NCBI RefSeq assembly: GCF_001642085.1
Contig: NZ_CP014699.1
Location: 620,001 to 684,000, forward strand
Origin: Streptococcus pantholopis
GTDB taxonomy: Bacteria; Bacillota; Bacilli; Lactobacillales; Streptococcaceae
DNA length: 64,000 bases
Direction: 5' to 3'
Shown here: piece by piece, positions 9,801 through 18,070 of the stretch
Numbering within the stretch: the first letter of the stretch is position 1
How the letters are laid out: each line of letters begins with the position of its first letter
Translations under genes and position numbers: made by a program
The notes under the pieces: generated by a model
The model's database searches: none
What the model was told of the DNA's origin: nothing
What the model saw: the letters and a program-made list of their open reading frames with translations, nothing else

Positions 9801-10141
9801 TTGAGCAAAATCTAAAATCCCAGTGCAAAAAAACTGTACCGGCTTAAAACCGTAAGAGGCGTCTGCGAAATCAAAGGTTACGGCCTTACCGCCAGCCGTA
9901 AACGACTGAAAGCTTTGCCGTCTTTACAGCCGACCGCACCTTTCTAGTCGTTCTGGCAGGGGTGCGCAGACGAAATCACAGATTTCTGGCTTACCGCCAG
10001 CCGTAAACGTCTGAAAGCTTTGTCGCCTTAACAGCCGACCGCAGCCTTCTAGTCGTTCTGGCAGGGGTGCGCAGACGAAATCACAGATTTCTGGCTTACC
10101 GCCTATTTTCCTTTTGCGTTTTTAACGGGCTCTGTATCTTG
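9801..10141 (+). repeat. Intergenic repeat element with 105-bp tandem units
   Basis: The element opens with TGAGCAAAATCTAAAATCC, contains unit boundaries at 9859, 9964 and 10069 (exact 105-bp period), and closes with TTAACGGGCTCTGTATCTTG. Within units the conserved parts are TTACCGCCAGCCGTAAACG, CTGAAAGCTTTG and TTCTAGTCGTTCTGGCAGG. The same element recurs at 16.0, 36.8, 48.7 and 49.1 kb. It fills most of the gap between DUF4956 and the first cupin; no gene is seen in the rest of that gap. Confidence 0.85.
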
Positions 10142-10307
10142 ACTGGGAATTGTGGTAAAATAAGATTATCTCTTAAGGCAGTGTAGGAGCTGTTTGGCTG
10201 TCAATGGTCTAAAAACTGAAATTACCTAGGAAGATGGCCTGTCTTTTACTAAACGGGAAAATGTTTTCCAGTTTTCATTCTGTGTAAAATAAAAAGGAAG
10301 TATGATA

Positions 10308-10646
10308 ATGGCTTATATTAACAAAATTAAACAAGCACAGGTTCTTGATTTAAAAAAGGAAGTTCCTATAGAGGAAGATCAAATACTGTCCTGTACCTTG
10401 GTGCAGCGAAAAGATTTGGGGCTGACAGTATTTTCACTGGATAAGGGGCAGGAAATCGGACGCCACACAGCCTCAGGCGATGCAATGGTGAATATTTTAA
10501 GCGGCAAAGCTAAGATCACGATTGATCAGGATGACTTTATCGTCAAAGCCGGTGAAACGATTGTCATGCCAGCAGATATCCCCCATTCACTGTATGCAGA
10601 GGACGCTTTTCAAATGTTGCTTACTGTTGTTAAGAAAGAGAATTAA
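10308..10646 (+). CDS. Small cupin-domain protein
   Basis: A 112-residue single-domain cupin: GQEIGRHTASGDAMVNILSGKAKITI and the second motif GETIVMPADIPHSLYAEDAFQMLLTV. Only part of the metal-binding histidine set is evident (one His in each motif), so metal binding is uncertain. ATG 10308 is chosen over 10302 since AAGGAAG then has normal spacing. It is followed after 3 bases by a second cupin, probably cotranscribed and arisen by duplication. Substrate unknown. Confidence 0.8.
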   Translation: MAYINKIKQAQVLDLKKEVPIEEDQILSCTLVQRKDLGLTVFSLDKGQEIGRHTASGDAMVNILSGKAKITIDQDDFIVKAGETIVMPADIPHSLYAEDAFQMLLTVVKKEN

Positions 10647-10649
10647 ATC

Positions 10650-10955
10650 ATGAAAATTAATCTCAGTCAGATGGTTCGCTACCATGATGGTCAAATTACC
10701 AGCCGCTCTTTATCAAAAAAACTGGGTCTTAGCAATCCGATAATGATTTATTCACTGGATAAAGGAGAGACAATAAGCAGTGAAAACAGTCTGCGAACAA
10801 AAATTATTCAGGTTTTAGATGGCCGTTTAGAGGTGGCACTTGCTGATAAAACTGCGCAGATTTTATCCAAACAGGATTTAATGGTTATTCAGAAGAATCA
10901 GACTCACGCTTTTAAAGCCATACAAAGAAGCCAATTTTTACAGATAGAATTATAG
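10650..10955 (+). CDS. Second small cupin-like protein
   Basis: A 101-residue protein with cupin strand pattern (MIYSLDKGETISSENS, KIIQVLDGRLEVALADK, DLMVIQKNQTHAFKAIQRSQFLQIEL). It resembles the preceding 112-residue cupin in length and in the SLDKG(Q/E) turn, so the pair looks like a tandem duplication. Most canonical metal ligands are absent, so a binding or structural role is as likely as catalysis. The start lies 3 bases after the first cupin stop, implying translational coupling. Confidence 0.7.
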   Translation: MKINLSQMVRYHDGQITSRSLSKKLGLSNPIMIYSLDKGETISSENSLRTKIIQVLDGRLEVALADKTAQILSKQDLMVIQKNQTHAFKAIQRSQFLQIEL

Positions 10956-11022
10956 GAATTTAAGCTGGATGTGCCGGCAAATATGTCAGGGAAATAAGTC
11001 AGGTGTTAAAAACCTTTTGTTG

Positions 11023-11226
11023 ATGAGAATAAAATACATGTATACTCTTAGAAGCGCTGTGTTTATCAGCATACTTTTAGGAGTTTTTTATTGGGCAAAA
11101 AAAGGAAAGGCAGATCTTTTTCTCAGAAAGAAGAAGTTATTATTACAACTTTATAACAAAAGTCTTAATTATTTGTCTAAAAAAGCTGTATTATCAAGGA
11201 TTAAGAAGGGAACAGCAAAAAAATGA
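11023..11226 (+). CDS. Possible small membrane-associated basic protein
   Basis: An open frame continuing to 11226 encodes up to ~67 residues from ATG 11023: a short hydrophobic stretch (TLRSAVFISILLGVFYWA) followed by a strongly basic tail. No convincing ribosome-binding site precedes any of its ATG codons and I recognise no family. It may be a gene remnant or chance frame between the cupins and the epimerase gene. Confidence 0.25.
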   Translation: MRIKYMYTLRSAVFISILLGVFYWAKKGKADLFLRKKKLLLQLYNKSLNYLSKKAVLSRIKKGTAKK

Positions 11227-11286
11227 AAAATATAATTTTTAACCAATCAGAAATATAAGAATCATTTGTTTTTAATATTTCTGTGA

Positions 11287-11325
11287 GATAATCACAAAAG
11301 TGCTTTTTGAGCTTTGATTATCAAG
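11287..11325 (+). promoter_or_regulatory. Inverted repeats upstream of the EPS operon
   Basis: GATAATC (11287-11293) and GATTATC (11316-11322) form an inverted repeat. The second half lies in TTTGATTATCAA (11313-11324), itself nearly palindromic and similar to the TTTGA...TCAAA sites bound by FabT-type MarR regulators. About 75 bases before the epimerase start. Assignment to a regulator is speculative. Confidence 0.35.
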
Positions 11326-11399
11326 GGGTTTCGTTTAGTAACAAATTAACCAAAGTGTAAAAAAGACAATCAATTTATAAGGATTATTCTTATTAAGCT

Positions 11400-12554
11400 A
11401 TGAAAAAAGTAAAAGTAATGCTTGTTTTCGGAACAAGACCAGAAGCGATTAAAATGGCTCCTCTTGTACATCAGTTAAAGAAGCAGGACGATTTTTTTGA
11501 AACAATTGTCGTTGTTACCGGCCAGCACCGAGAAATGCTGGATCAGGTTTTAAAAGTCTTTGCCATCACGGCAGACTACGATTTGGATATCATGGAAGCC
11601 AATCAAGGCTTAACGGATATCACTGCTAATATTTTTACGGCTTTGGATCCTGTTTTAAAAGAAAGCAGGCCGGATCTTGTTCTGGTTCACGGAGATACCA
11701 CAACAACTTTTGCTGCTGCTACAGCAGCATTTTACAATCAAATTAAAGTCGGCCATGTCGAGGCCGGACTTCGGACTTGGGACAAATATTCGCCGTTTCC
11801 TGAGGAAATGAACAGACAGCTGACTGATGCTGTAGCAGATCTTTATTTCGCTCCGACTGAAGAAAGCAGGCGGCACTTATTAAAGGAAAGCCGTCCTGAG
11901 GAGACTATATTTGTAACAGGTAATACGGCTGTTGATGTCTTGAGCCTGACTGTTAAAGACGATTACCGCCATCAGCTTTTGGACAGCCTTTCTCCTGGCC
12001 GCAAAATGATTTTGGTGACCATGCACCGGCGTGAAAATCAAGGAAAACCCATGCAGCAGGTGTTTAGGGCTCTCAGAGAGATTGCAGATTCTTACGATGA
12101 TATTGATATTGTTTATCCGGTTCATCTCAGTCCAGCAGTTCAAAAAACAGCTCAGGCCTTTCTTAGCGGCCATGATAGGATTCACCTAATTGCCCCTTTA
12201 GATGTTGCTGACTTCCATAATTTTGCTGCCAGGAGCTATTTCATTATGTCTGATTCAGGCGGTGTACAGGAGGAGGCGCCTTCTCTGGGGAAACCGGTGC
12301 TTGTTTTGCGTGACACAACAGAGCGTCCTGAAGGTGTTTTGGCAGGAACCCTGAAGCTGGTTGGGACAGAAGGCCAAAATATTAAAAAAGCTGTAACAGA
12401 GCTGCTGACAGATTCAAAAAGCTATCAGCGGATGGCTCAGGCGGCTAACCCCTATGGTGATGGGGATGCTGCCAAACGCATCACACAGGCCATTGCTTAT
12501 TATTTTGGTCTGTCGGCTAACCGGCCTCTTGATTTTGGAATTAAGGAGTCATAA
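11400..12554 (+). CDS. wecB: UDP-N-acetylglucosamine 2-epimerase (non-hydrolysing)
   Basis: A 384-residue GT-B-fold epimerase converting UDP-GlcNAc to UDP-ManNAc. Signatures: FGTRPEAIKMAPLV at the N-terminus, TGQHREMLDQ, VHGDTTTTFAA, HVEAGLRTWDKYSPFPEEMNRQL, TMHRRENQG and the UDP-binding SDSGGVQEEAPSLGKPVLVLRDTTERPE. Length is normal for WecB/MnaA. It opens a five-gene run: its stop overlaps the next ATG by one base. The neighbouring GT2 and GH8 genes suggest it supplies UDP-ManNAc for a secreted polymer, although a general wall-polysaccharide role is also possible. Confidence 0.93.
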   Translation: MKKVKVMLVFGTRPEAIKMAPLVHQLKKQDDFFETIVVVTGQHREMLDQVLKVFAITADYDLDIMEANQGLTDITANIFTALDPVLKESRPDLVLVHGDTTTTFAAATAAFYNQIKVGHVEAGLRTWDKYSPFPEEMNRQLTDAVADLYFAPTEESRRHLLKESRPEETIFVTGNTAVDVLSLTVKDDYRHQLLDSLSPGRKMILVTMHRRENQGKPMQQVFRALREIADSYDDIDIVYPVHLSPAVQKTAQAFLSGHDRIHLIAPLDVADFHNFAARSYFIMSDSGGVQEEAPSLGKPVLVLRDTTERPEGVLAGTLKLVGTEGQNIKKAVTELLTDSKSYQRMAQAANPYGDGDAAKRITQAIAYYFGLSANRPLDFGIKES

Positions 12555-13342
12555 TGTATCAAAGAAAGTATCTTATTTTAGAAACACTGGGTCTCGTCTT
12601 ATTGAGTGGGGCGATTGTTGCCTTTACGCTTACCATGGCTGACGGCTTTTTATATGAAATTGTACTCCTGCTTATCCTTGCTTTGCTGAGTGCTGTTTTT
12701 CTCAGTGATATGATGGCAACATGGCTCACTTTATTTTCATTGGCGCTCTCAACCATTATTTTAGTAGCCGGTGTTGTTTATATTCCGCTTTATCAGAGAC
12801 TGTTGCTTGCTCTTACCTTTCCGCTTGTTCTGGAATTAGCCAAGCGGCTGGTCTATCAGCACCATCTGCGCCTATCCAAAGTCAAAGATGAAACGCAAAA
12901 GGCTTATCATTATTATCAGGATTATGCCGCAATGATTGAGACTGAAAGTGAAGAAGAACTGCAGATTTATCTGATGCACTGGGCTCACAATGATTATTTT
13001 GAGCAAATCCATTCTAAAGAATTCCGCCGCATGCTGAAACGAATCAAGATGACATTGCATAGATACTGCAATTACGGTTCAAAGATTTTTTATTTATCGG
13101 ATGGTGATTTCATTATCTTTTCTCCCGATAGTAGTGATAATTTTCAGACATTTTTTCAAGAACGGGTTTTGCCTGAGTTAGCAACTCTGCATTTTCGCAA
13201 CACCAAGAGTGTCCACGAAGTTCAATATCAAGGTGGCTATCTTTTGCTTAATAAAGCTAATCTGCATGACTACCAAGATTTTGATGATGCCCTAAACCAT
13301 TTGCTCAGACAACTGGAGACTGATATTATTGTGGAATATTAA
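12554..13342 (+). CDS. Membrane protein with GGDEF-like C-terminal domain (YdaK-like)
   Basis: A 262-residue protein. Residues ~5-105 hold four predicted membrane helices, ~110-150 a helical linker, and 150-262 a cytoplasmic alpha/beta domain. The domain has the pattern IFYLSDGDFIIFSPDS, which sits where RxGGDEF lies in diguanylate cyclases, but the catalytic Gly-Gly-(D/E)-E is not kept and no clear RxxD inhibitory site is at the usual distance. Gene order (next to GT2 and GH8) resembles Bacillus ydaJKLMN and Listeria pss loci, where a degenerate GGDEF protein activates the synthase after binding c-di-GMP. Here ligand binding is unproven; the GGDEF assignment is inference. Confidence 0.6.
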   Translation: MYQRKYLILETLGLVLLSGAIVAFTLTMADGFLYEIVLLLILALLSAVFLSDMMATWLTLFSLALSTIILVAGVVYIPLYQRLLLALTFPLVLELAKRLVYQHHLRLSKVKDETQKAYHYYQDYAAMIETESEEELQIYLMHWAHNDYFEQIHSKEFRRMLKRIKMTLHRYCNYGSKIFYLSDGDFIIFSPDSSDNFQTFFQERVLPELATLHFRNTKSVHEVQYQGGYLLLNKANLHDYQDFDDALNHLLRQLETDIIVEY

Positions 13343-13354
13343 CAAGGAGCTTCT

Positions 13355-13492
13355 ATGTTAACGGATATTTTTTTCATTTTTGCTTTAGTACTGAGTTTGT
13401 TTTTTGCGGGCTGTTTTTTAATTTTATTTATTTGTTATCTAGTTATTTATAATAAAGTCAATAAAAACTTTAAGGTGGTTAAACATGATTAG
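13355..13492 (+). CDS. 45-residue membrane peptide in EPS operon
   Basis: A short gene beginning MLTDIFFIFALVLSLFFA and ending NKVNKNFKVVKHD: one long hydrophobic helix (about residues 4-32) and a basic cytoplasmic tail. ATG 13355 follows AACAAGGAGCTTCT (good ribosome-binding site). It lies 12 bases after the GGDEF-like gene and overlaps the glycosyltransferase start by 8 bases, so expression is almost certainly coupled to the synthase. No known family; a small accessory subunit of the synthase complex is the natural guess. Confidence 0.75.
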   Translation: MLTDIFFIFALVLSLFFAGCFLILFICYLVIYNKVNKNFKVVKHD

Positions 13493-14795
13493 TCAGATTA
13501 TTATGATTGTAACGCTGGTTTCAATCTGGTTTTCACTGGCCTGGAGTCTGATGACTCTATCTTCGGCTACACATTTTTGGCTGAAACACAGTAATTTTAA
13601 GGTTAATACTGATCCCTTAGAGGAGTATCCTGTAGTAACAATTGTTGTTCCTGCACATAATGAAGATGTCGTTATTGCACAAACAGCCAGTGCGATTTTG
13701 GATATGAACTACCCGCATGATAAAGTCGAACTTTTGCTGTTCGCAGATAATTGTGATGATAATACCTATTCAGAATGTCTGAAGGTAGAAGCACTGCCTA
13801 AGTATGCTGGCAGGGATATCACGATTATTGACCGTAAAGGGACAGGCGGCAAGGCCGGAGTTCTCAATGATGCTTTAAAAATGGCTAAAGGTGACTATAT
13901 CTGTGTCTATGATGCGGATGCAATGCCTGAAAAGAATGCCCTCTATTTTTTGGTCAAGAAGGTTTTAGAAAATCCCGACCGTCATGTTGCTGCCTTTGGC
14001 CGCAATAAAACACGCAATGCTAAGCAGAATTTTTTGACACGCTGCATCAATCAGGAAATTGTCGTGACTCAGCGCATTCAGCATGTCGGTATGTGGCATC
14101 TCTTTAAAATAGGCCGTATTCCAGGCACAAATTTTATCATCAACCGTGAATTTGTGGAAAGCATCGGCGGCTGGCGCAACGGCGCCTTAACAGAAGATAC
14201 GGATATCTCCTTTAAAATTATGCAGAGCGGAAAGCTGATTGCACTGGCTTATAATTCTGAAGCTTTTCAGCAGGAGCCTGAAACAGTAAAGACTTATTAC
14301 ATGCAGCGAAAACGCTGGGCAAAAGGCAATTATGAAGTCGTTCTGGCCAATTTTAAACACCTTTTTGATAAAAGCAATTGGCGGGTAAAATTGGAAGTCT
14401 TTTACTATTCTTGTACTTTCTTCTGGTTCAATGCCGCCATTATTTTATCTGACCTTGTTTTTCTGGCTAATATTACAGCTATGGGACTTCATCTGTTTGT
14501 TCCAGATGTTCGTCTGCCTTTTACCTTTGATTCAAGTAATATCTATATTACCCAGCTGATGCTGTTTAATTGGATACTGATGATTTTACTTTATCTTTTA
14601 CAAATTAATATTTCCTTAGCTACACAGTTTGGACAGGCAACAGTCAGACAGGTGTGGCTGGCTCTGGCTGCCTATTTTACCTATGCGCAGCTGTTCATTA
14701 TAGTCTCTATTGATTCCGTTATTTCGGTAACTCTTGATAAGATTTTCCGGCGTGATGGGACTAAATGGGTTAAAACAAAACGATTTGCAGGTTAG
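13485..14795 (+). CDS. Processive family 2 glycosyltransferase (BcsA/IcaA/YdaM-like synthase)
   Basis: A 436-residue membrane GT2. An N-terminal helix (about 4-27) is followed by the catalytic domain: VVTIVVPAHNEDVV (50-63), DNCDDN (88-93), DAD at 143-145, TED at 237-239 and QRKRW at 274-278, the full processive D,D,D,QxxRW set. C-terminal membrane helices (about 303-330, 355-378, 388-415) would form the export channel. No PilZ domain is present. It should polymerise and export a beta-linked polysaccharide from a UDP-sugar. The operon also has a GH8 enzyme and UDP-GlcNAc 2-epimerase. Donor cannot be told from sequence. Confidence 0.92.
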   Translation: MISQIIMIVTLVSIWFSLAWSLMTLSSATHFWLKHSNFKVNTDPLEEYPVVTIVVPAHNEDVVIAQTASAILDMNYPHDKVELLLFADNCDDNTYSECLKVEALPKYAGRDITIIDRKGTGGKAGVLNDALKMAKGDYICVYDADAMPEKNALYFLVKKVLENPDRHVAAFGRNKTRNAKQNFLTRCINQEIVVTQRIQHVGMWHLFKIGRIPGTNFIINREFVESIGGWRNGALTEDTDISFKIMQSGKLIALAYNSEAFQQEPETVKTYYMQRKRWAKGNYEVVLANFKHLFDKSNWRVKLEVFYYSCTFFWFNAAIILSDLVFLANITAMGLHLFVPDVRLPFTFDSSNIYITQLMLFNWILMILLYLLQINISLATQFGQATVRQVWLALAAYFTYAQLFIIVSIDSVISVTLDKIFRRDGTKWVKTKRFAG

Positions 14796-14803
14796 GAGAA
14801 GAT

Positions 14804-15907
14804 GTGAAGCGAACAAAATTTAGATTTATTTGGTTTACAGTAGTTTTAGCAGCCTTGACAGCTATTATGTTCTATGCCAGAAAGGACAGCACAGGTATTT
14901 TACAGAAGAACAGTTATAAGGAGTGGCAGCAGCACTTTGTTGTTGCAGGACAGGATTATGCTTATGTCAAAACAAGCACGGACAAAGACAAAGATATTGT
15001 CTTGTCCGAAGCACAGGGCTATGGTATGCTGATTGCTGTTGATGCGGCAGAAAAAGGCCAAGCGCAGCAGGAGGATTTTGAAAAACTCTATCAGTATTAC
15101 CTTTCTCATAGGGAAGGAGAGACTCAGTTAATGTCCTGGCGGCAGACAGTTATTGAAAACCAAGTTAGTGCTGAAGCCAATAATGCTACAGACGGCGACC
15201 TTTATATTGCTTATTCTTTGATAAAAGCAGCGAAACAGTGGCCTAAAAAATCTGATGACTATCTGCAACAGGCACAGGCGATTTTACAAGATATTCTGAC
15301 ATATAATTATAACAGCGAACAAAAAATTCTGACTGTCGGCAACTGGGCAACTGCAGACAGTAAGTTTCATAATCTTGTCAGAACATCAGACATCTTACCA
15401 GCTCAGTTTCAGGCTTTTTATGACCTTACGGGCAATAAAGACTGGCTGACCATCAAAGATTCAATGCTTTCCAAATTAGAGACTGTCAGCCAACAATATG
15501 AAACCGGACTTGTTCCTGATTTTGTTTGGGTTGACGGCGATACAGTATCTCCTGCAGAGCCCAACGATATCTCAACAGAAAATGATGGGGACTATTCATA
15601 CAATGCCTGTCGTCTCCCCTACAATTTAGCTCAAAGCAAGGATAATAAGAGCCAAAAAATAGTAACAAAAATGCTGGACTTCTTTATGGAGGAAGACAGT
15701 ATTAAAGCAGGATATGATTTAGAAGGCCAGCCCTTAAACCAGTATCAGGCTTCCAGTTTTTCTGCTCCGGTTTTTTATGCAGCTAATAAAAATAATGATT
15801 ACCGTAAGCTGGTTCAGCAGAACAAATACATTTTCATGACTGAACTCTCTTCTGAAAATTACTATGAAGCAGCTTTAGTCACTTTAGTCGCTTTAGAATC
15901 ATTATAA
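14804..15907 (+). CDS. Membrane-anchored glycoside hydrolase family 8 protein
   Basis: A 367-residue protein with an uncleaved-type N-terminal membrane anchor (residues 7-25) and an extracellular (alpha/alpha)6 GH8 domain. SEAQGYGMLIA places the general acid at Glu69, and NATDGDLYIAYSL has the conserved Asp130 region. GH8 enzymes such as BcsZ and YdaJ accompany synthase-dependent polysaccharides and trim or release the polymer. GTG at 14804 is the start: AGGAGA sits at the right spacing and the nearby ATG at 14802 is out of frame. The gene starts 8 bases after the synthase and ends at a strong terminator, closing the operon. Confidence 0.88.
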   Translation: MKRTKFRFIWFTVVLAALTAIMFYARKDSTGILQKNSYKEWQQHFVVAGQDYAYVKTSTDKDKDIVLSEAQGYGMLIAVDAAEKGQAQQEDFEKLYQYYLSHREGETQLMSWRQTVIENQVSAEANNATDGDLYIAYSLIKAAKQWPKKSDDYLQQAQAILQDILTYNYNSEQKILTVGNWATADSKFHNLVRTSDILPAQFQAFYDLTGNKDWLTIKDSMLSKLETVSQQYETGLVPDFVWVDGDTVSPAEPNDISTENDGDYSYNACRLPYNLAQSKDNKSQKIVTKMLDFFMEEDSIKAGYDLEGQPLNQYQASSFSAPVFYAANKNNDYRKLVQQNKYIFMTELSSENYYEAALVTLVALESL

Positions 15908-15911
15908 TATC

Positions 15912-15961
15912 AAAAACTCTTGGAGAAAGCCCAGTCGGCCGGAACTCTCCAAGAGTTTTTT
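15912..15961 (+). terminator. Terminator of the EPS operon
   Basis: AAAACTCTTGGAGA and TCTCCAAGAGTTTT form a 14-bp perfect stem, followed by T residues. Confidence 0.92.
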
Positions 15962-15965
15962 AAAA

Positions 15966-16082
15966 CAAGATACAAAGACCGTTAAAAACGCAAAAGGAAA
16001 ATAGGCGGTAAGTCCGAAATCTCTGATTTGGCAGACGCACCCCTGCCAAGACGACTAGAAGGGTGCGGTCAGGCGGCTGGTA
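15966..16082 (-). repeat. Intergenic repeat element, reverse copy
   Basis: Reads CAAGATACAAAG then GTTAAAAACGCAAAAGGAAAAT and AGGCGGTAAGTCCGAAATC on the plus strand, the reverse complement of the right end of the element at 9.8 and 36.8 kb, and continues through one partial 105-bp unit (CGACTAGAAGGGTGCGGTC). It occupies part of the ~450-bp gap before the LPSTG gene; the remainder (16083-16340) is AT-rich with no gene seen. Confidence 0.8.
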
Positions 16083-16356
16083 CTGAAATCAGTCTACATG
16101 CCTTTTCTTCTCCCTTCCTTTTTAGTCTCCCAGTCTGTTTGTTAATAAAAGAGTAGGTGAAACAAAAAAGATAGTTTGAATGAGCAAATGATTCATTTTT
16201 TAGATTATTAGAAGTATGAAACATTTTGGTTACAAATGTTACATGATGTTTAGGAAATCTGAAGAAAGATTGTTTCTTTGTTATTTCTATGTTAAAATGG
16301 CTGGTATAGATGTTATTATGACATCTATACTTATAAATAAAGAGGTTTTAACAATT

Positions 16357-17733
16357 ATGAAAATGAAGCGAAAACTTTTAAGTTTACTTACAGTTTTAGC
16401 GGCTTTAATAGGGATCTTTTCATTAAGTCAGACAGTTAAAGCAGAGTCGGTTACAAATTATACTAACACAGCTACTGTGACGAAAGAAGATGGAACCTTG
16501 CTGTCAGAAAATGCTTCAGTAGGTTACTGGGAGCCTCTGGCGGTTAGTAACCGTATCACTTTTCCCGATGAACAAGCTATTAAAGCAGGAGATACTTTAA
16601 CGCTCAAATTACCTGAGCAGCTGAGTTTTTCCACTACTATACCTTTTGAGGTCATGCACGACAGCGGTGAGTTAGCCGGTCAAGCTATTATCAATTCTGA
16701 AACAGGTGAGGTCACTGTGACCTTCACGGATATTTTTGAACGACTTCCGCTTGATAAACAAATGTCTTTAAATTTTAATGTGCTGGTCAATCATAATACC
16801 GTTCCTACAAACACTCCTATTAATATCACATATGAAGGAGTGGTTTATCCGCTGATAGTGGAAGAACATACGGTGGTACCTGTCAGTCCAGTTATTACTA
16901 AGACGGGCTATCAGGATAATCTTGATTCCAGTATTATCCACTGGCGTGTTTTAATTAACAGTCAGCAAAGTTTAGTTGAAAACTTGACAATTGCTGATAC
17001 ACTTGGCGAAGGGCAGGAACTGATTCCGGAATCAATGCTTGGTGTCCAGCTTCAGTTTGTTGACGGGGATCCTGTCGACTCACTTGATGAGGCGGCTTCA
17101 CGTCCTTATCATTATGACTTTTCAAAAGATATTACTTATACAAACGATGCGTTAGGAAAAACGAACGGCTTCACCTATACTATAGGAGGAACCAGTAATA
17201 ATGCGGTTTTCCTATCATATGATACGCGTTTGACTTCTGCGCAGGCTGCTGGTACGGATATGACAAATTCTGTTGCTATTTCAGGCCAAAATATTACCTA
17301 TACTACTGAGACAGGGTATGCCCGTATAGAAGCTGCATACGGCAGTGCGTCATCGAGGATTCTCCCTAATGTGTCTGAGGAAACAACAACAACCACGCAG
17401 ACAACAACAGAAAATGCAACGACAACTTCAGCACCAACGACAACAGAAAATGCTGCAACGACAACAGCAGGAACGACAACGGAAAGTTCAGTAAGCACAT
17501 CAGAATCAGCTACAACAAGTCCAACTAACAACAGTTCTGAAAATACTGGCACAACCAGTTCAGTTTCTGAAGGCGGTCCGGTAACAACAGTCTCATCACA
17601 AAGTAAAAAAGCTAAAAAAGCTTCTCTTCCCAGCACTGGTGATGAAAACAGGCTGTTACTGCCTATCATAGGTATTATTGTAGTCAGTATCACGATTTGG
17701 CTTTTCACTGGCCAAAAAGCTAAGAAAAATTGA
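16357..17733 (+). CDS. LPSTG-anchored surface adhesin with Thr-rich stalk
   Basis: A 458-residue cell-wall protein. Signal peptide 1-29 (MKMKRKLLSLL...TVKA), an adhesin-like beta-sandwich region (about 30-340, with VGYWEPLAVSNRITFPDEQAIKAGDTLTLKLPEQL and a second Ig-like part) resembling MSCRAMM collagen/fibrinogen-binding folds, a Thr/Ser/Glu-rich stalk (about 345-420, TTTT/TTE runs), and the sortase signal LPSTG at 424-428 with a hydrophobic helix and basic tail. ATG 16357 is chosen because the signal peptide begins there; the open frame upstream (from 16216) is not signal-like. Ligand unknown. It follows the EPS operon but has its own promoter region. Confidence 0.88.
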   Translation: MKMKRKLLSLLTVLAALIGIFSLSQTVKAESVTNYTNTATVTKEDGTLLSENASVGYWEPLAVSNRITFPDEQAIKAGDTLTLKLPEQLSFSTTIPFEVMHDSGELAGQAIINSETGEVTVTFTDIFERLPLDKQMSLNFNVLVNHNTVPTNTPINITYEGVVYPLIVEEHTVVPVSPVITKTGYQDNLDSSIIHWRVLINSQQSLVENLTIADTLGEGQELIPESMLGVQLQFVDGDPVDSLDEAASRPYHYDFSKDITYTNDALGKTNGFTYTIGGTSNNAVFLSYDTRLTSAQAAGTDMTNSVAISGQNITYTTETGYARIEAAYGSASSRILPNVSEETTTTTQTTTENATTTSAPTTTENAATTTAGTTTESSVSTSESATTSPTNNSSENTGTTSSVSEGGPVTTVSSQSKKAKKASLPSTGDENRLLLPIIGIIVVSITIWLFTGQKAKKN

Positions 17734-17755
17734 GAATGACAATTCACATAAATCA

Positions 17756-17788
17756 TAAAAGACGGAACCTAGGGTTCTGTCTTTTTTG
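17756..17788 (+). terminator. Terminator after LPSTG adhesin
   Basis: AAAAGACGGAACC and GGTTCTGTCTTTT pair with one wobble, followed by a T run. The rest of the gap to the rpmE2 terminator (about 17790-18000) shows no gene. Confidence 0.82.
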
Positions 17789-18004
17789 TTTAACTTGCCT
17801 GACAAAGCAGCTTCTCTTAGCGAATTTCTGTTAAATAAAAGACTCAAAAAAATTAAGCCGTCTTCAGCTGAAATGATAACAGCAACAGAATTGATCTAAA
17901 AGCGTTTACAGTTGTTTCAGTTAATTGCTGCAGTAATAAGATTGCTAAATGATTTTAATTAGTTTTGTCTTATAAATCATGTCGTGTTAAATAGAATCAA
18001 AAAC

Positions 18005-18044
18005 AAAAAAGCCAAATTCGAAGAAATCGAACTTGGCTTAATAC
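18005..18044 (-). terminator. Terminator after rpmE2
   Basis: On the minus strand AAGCCAAGTTCGA and TCGAATTTGGCTT form the stem and T residues follow. It ends the minus-strand rpmE2 transcript. Confidence 0.8.
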
Positions 18045-18070
18045 TGTTTTTAGTCGGTAAATGCGGCTGC

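Noticed and set aside
12554..13342. Active diguanylate cyclase
   Set aside because: The catalytic GG(D/E)EF signature is not preserved.
16216..16356. Longer start for the first LPSTG protein
   Set aside because: The extra 47 residues do not resemble a signal peptide, and the signal sequence begins at 16357.
17298..17756. Val-rich 152-codon minus-strand frame over the first LPSTG stalk
   Set aside because: Same artefact of ACA/ACG-rich repeats read in reverse.
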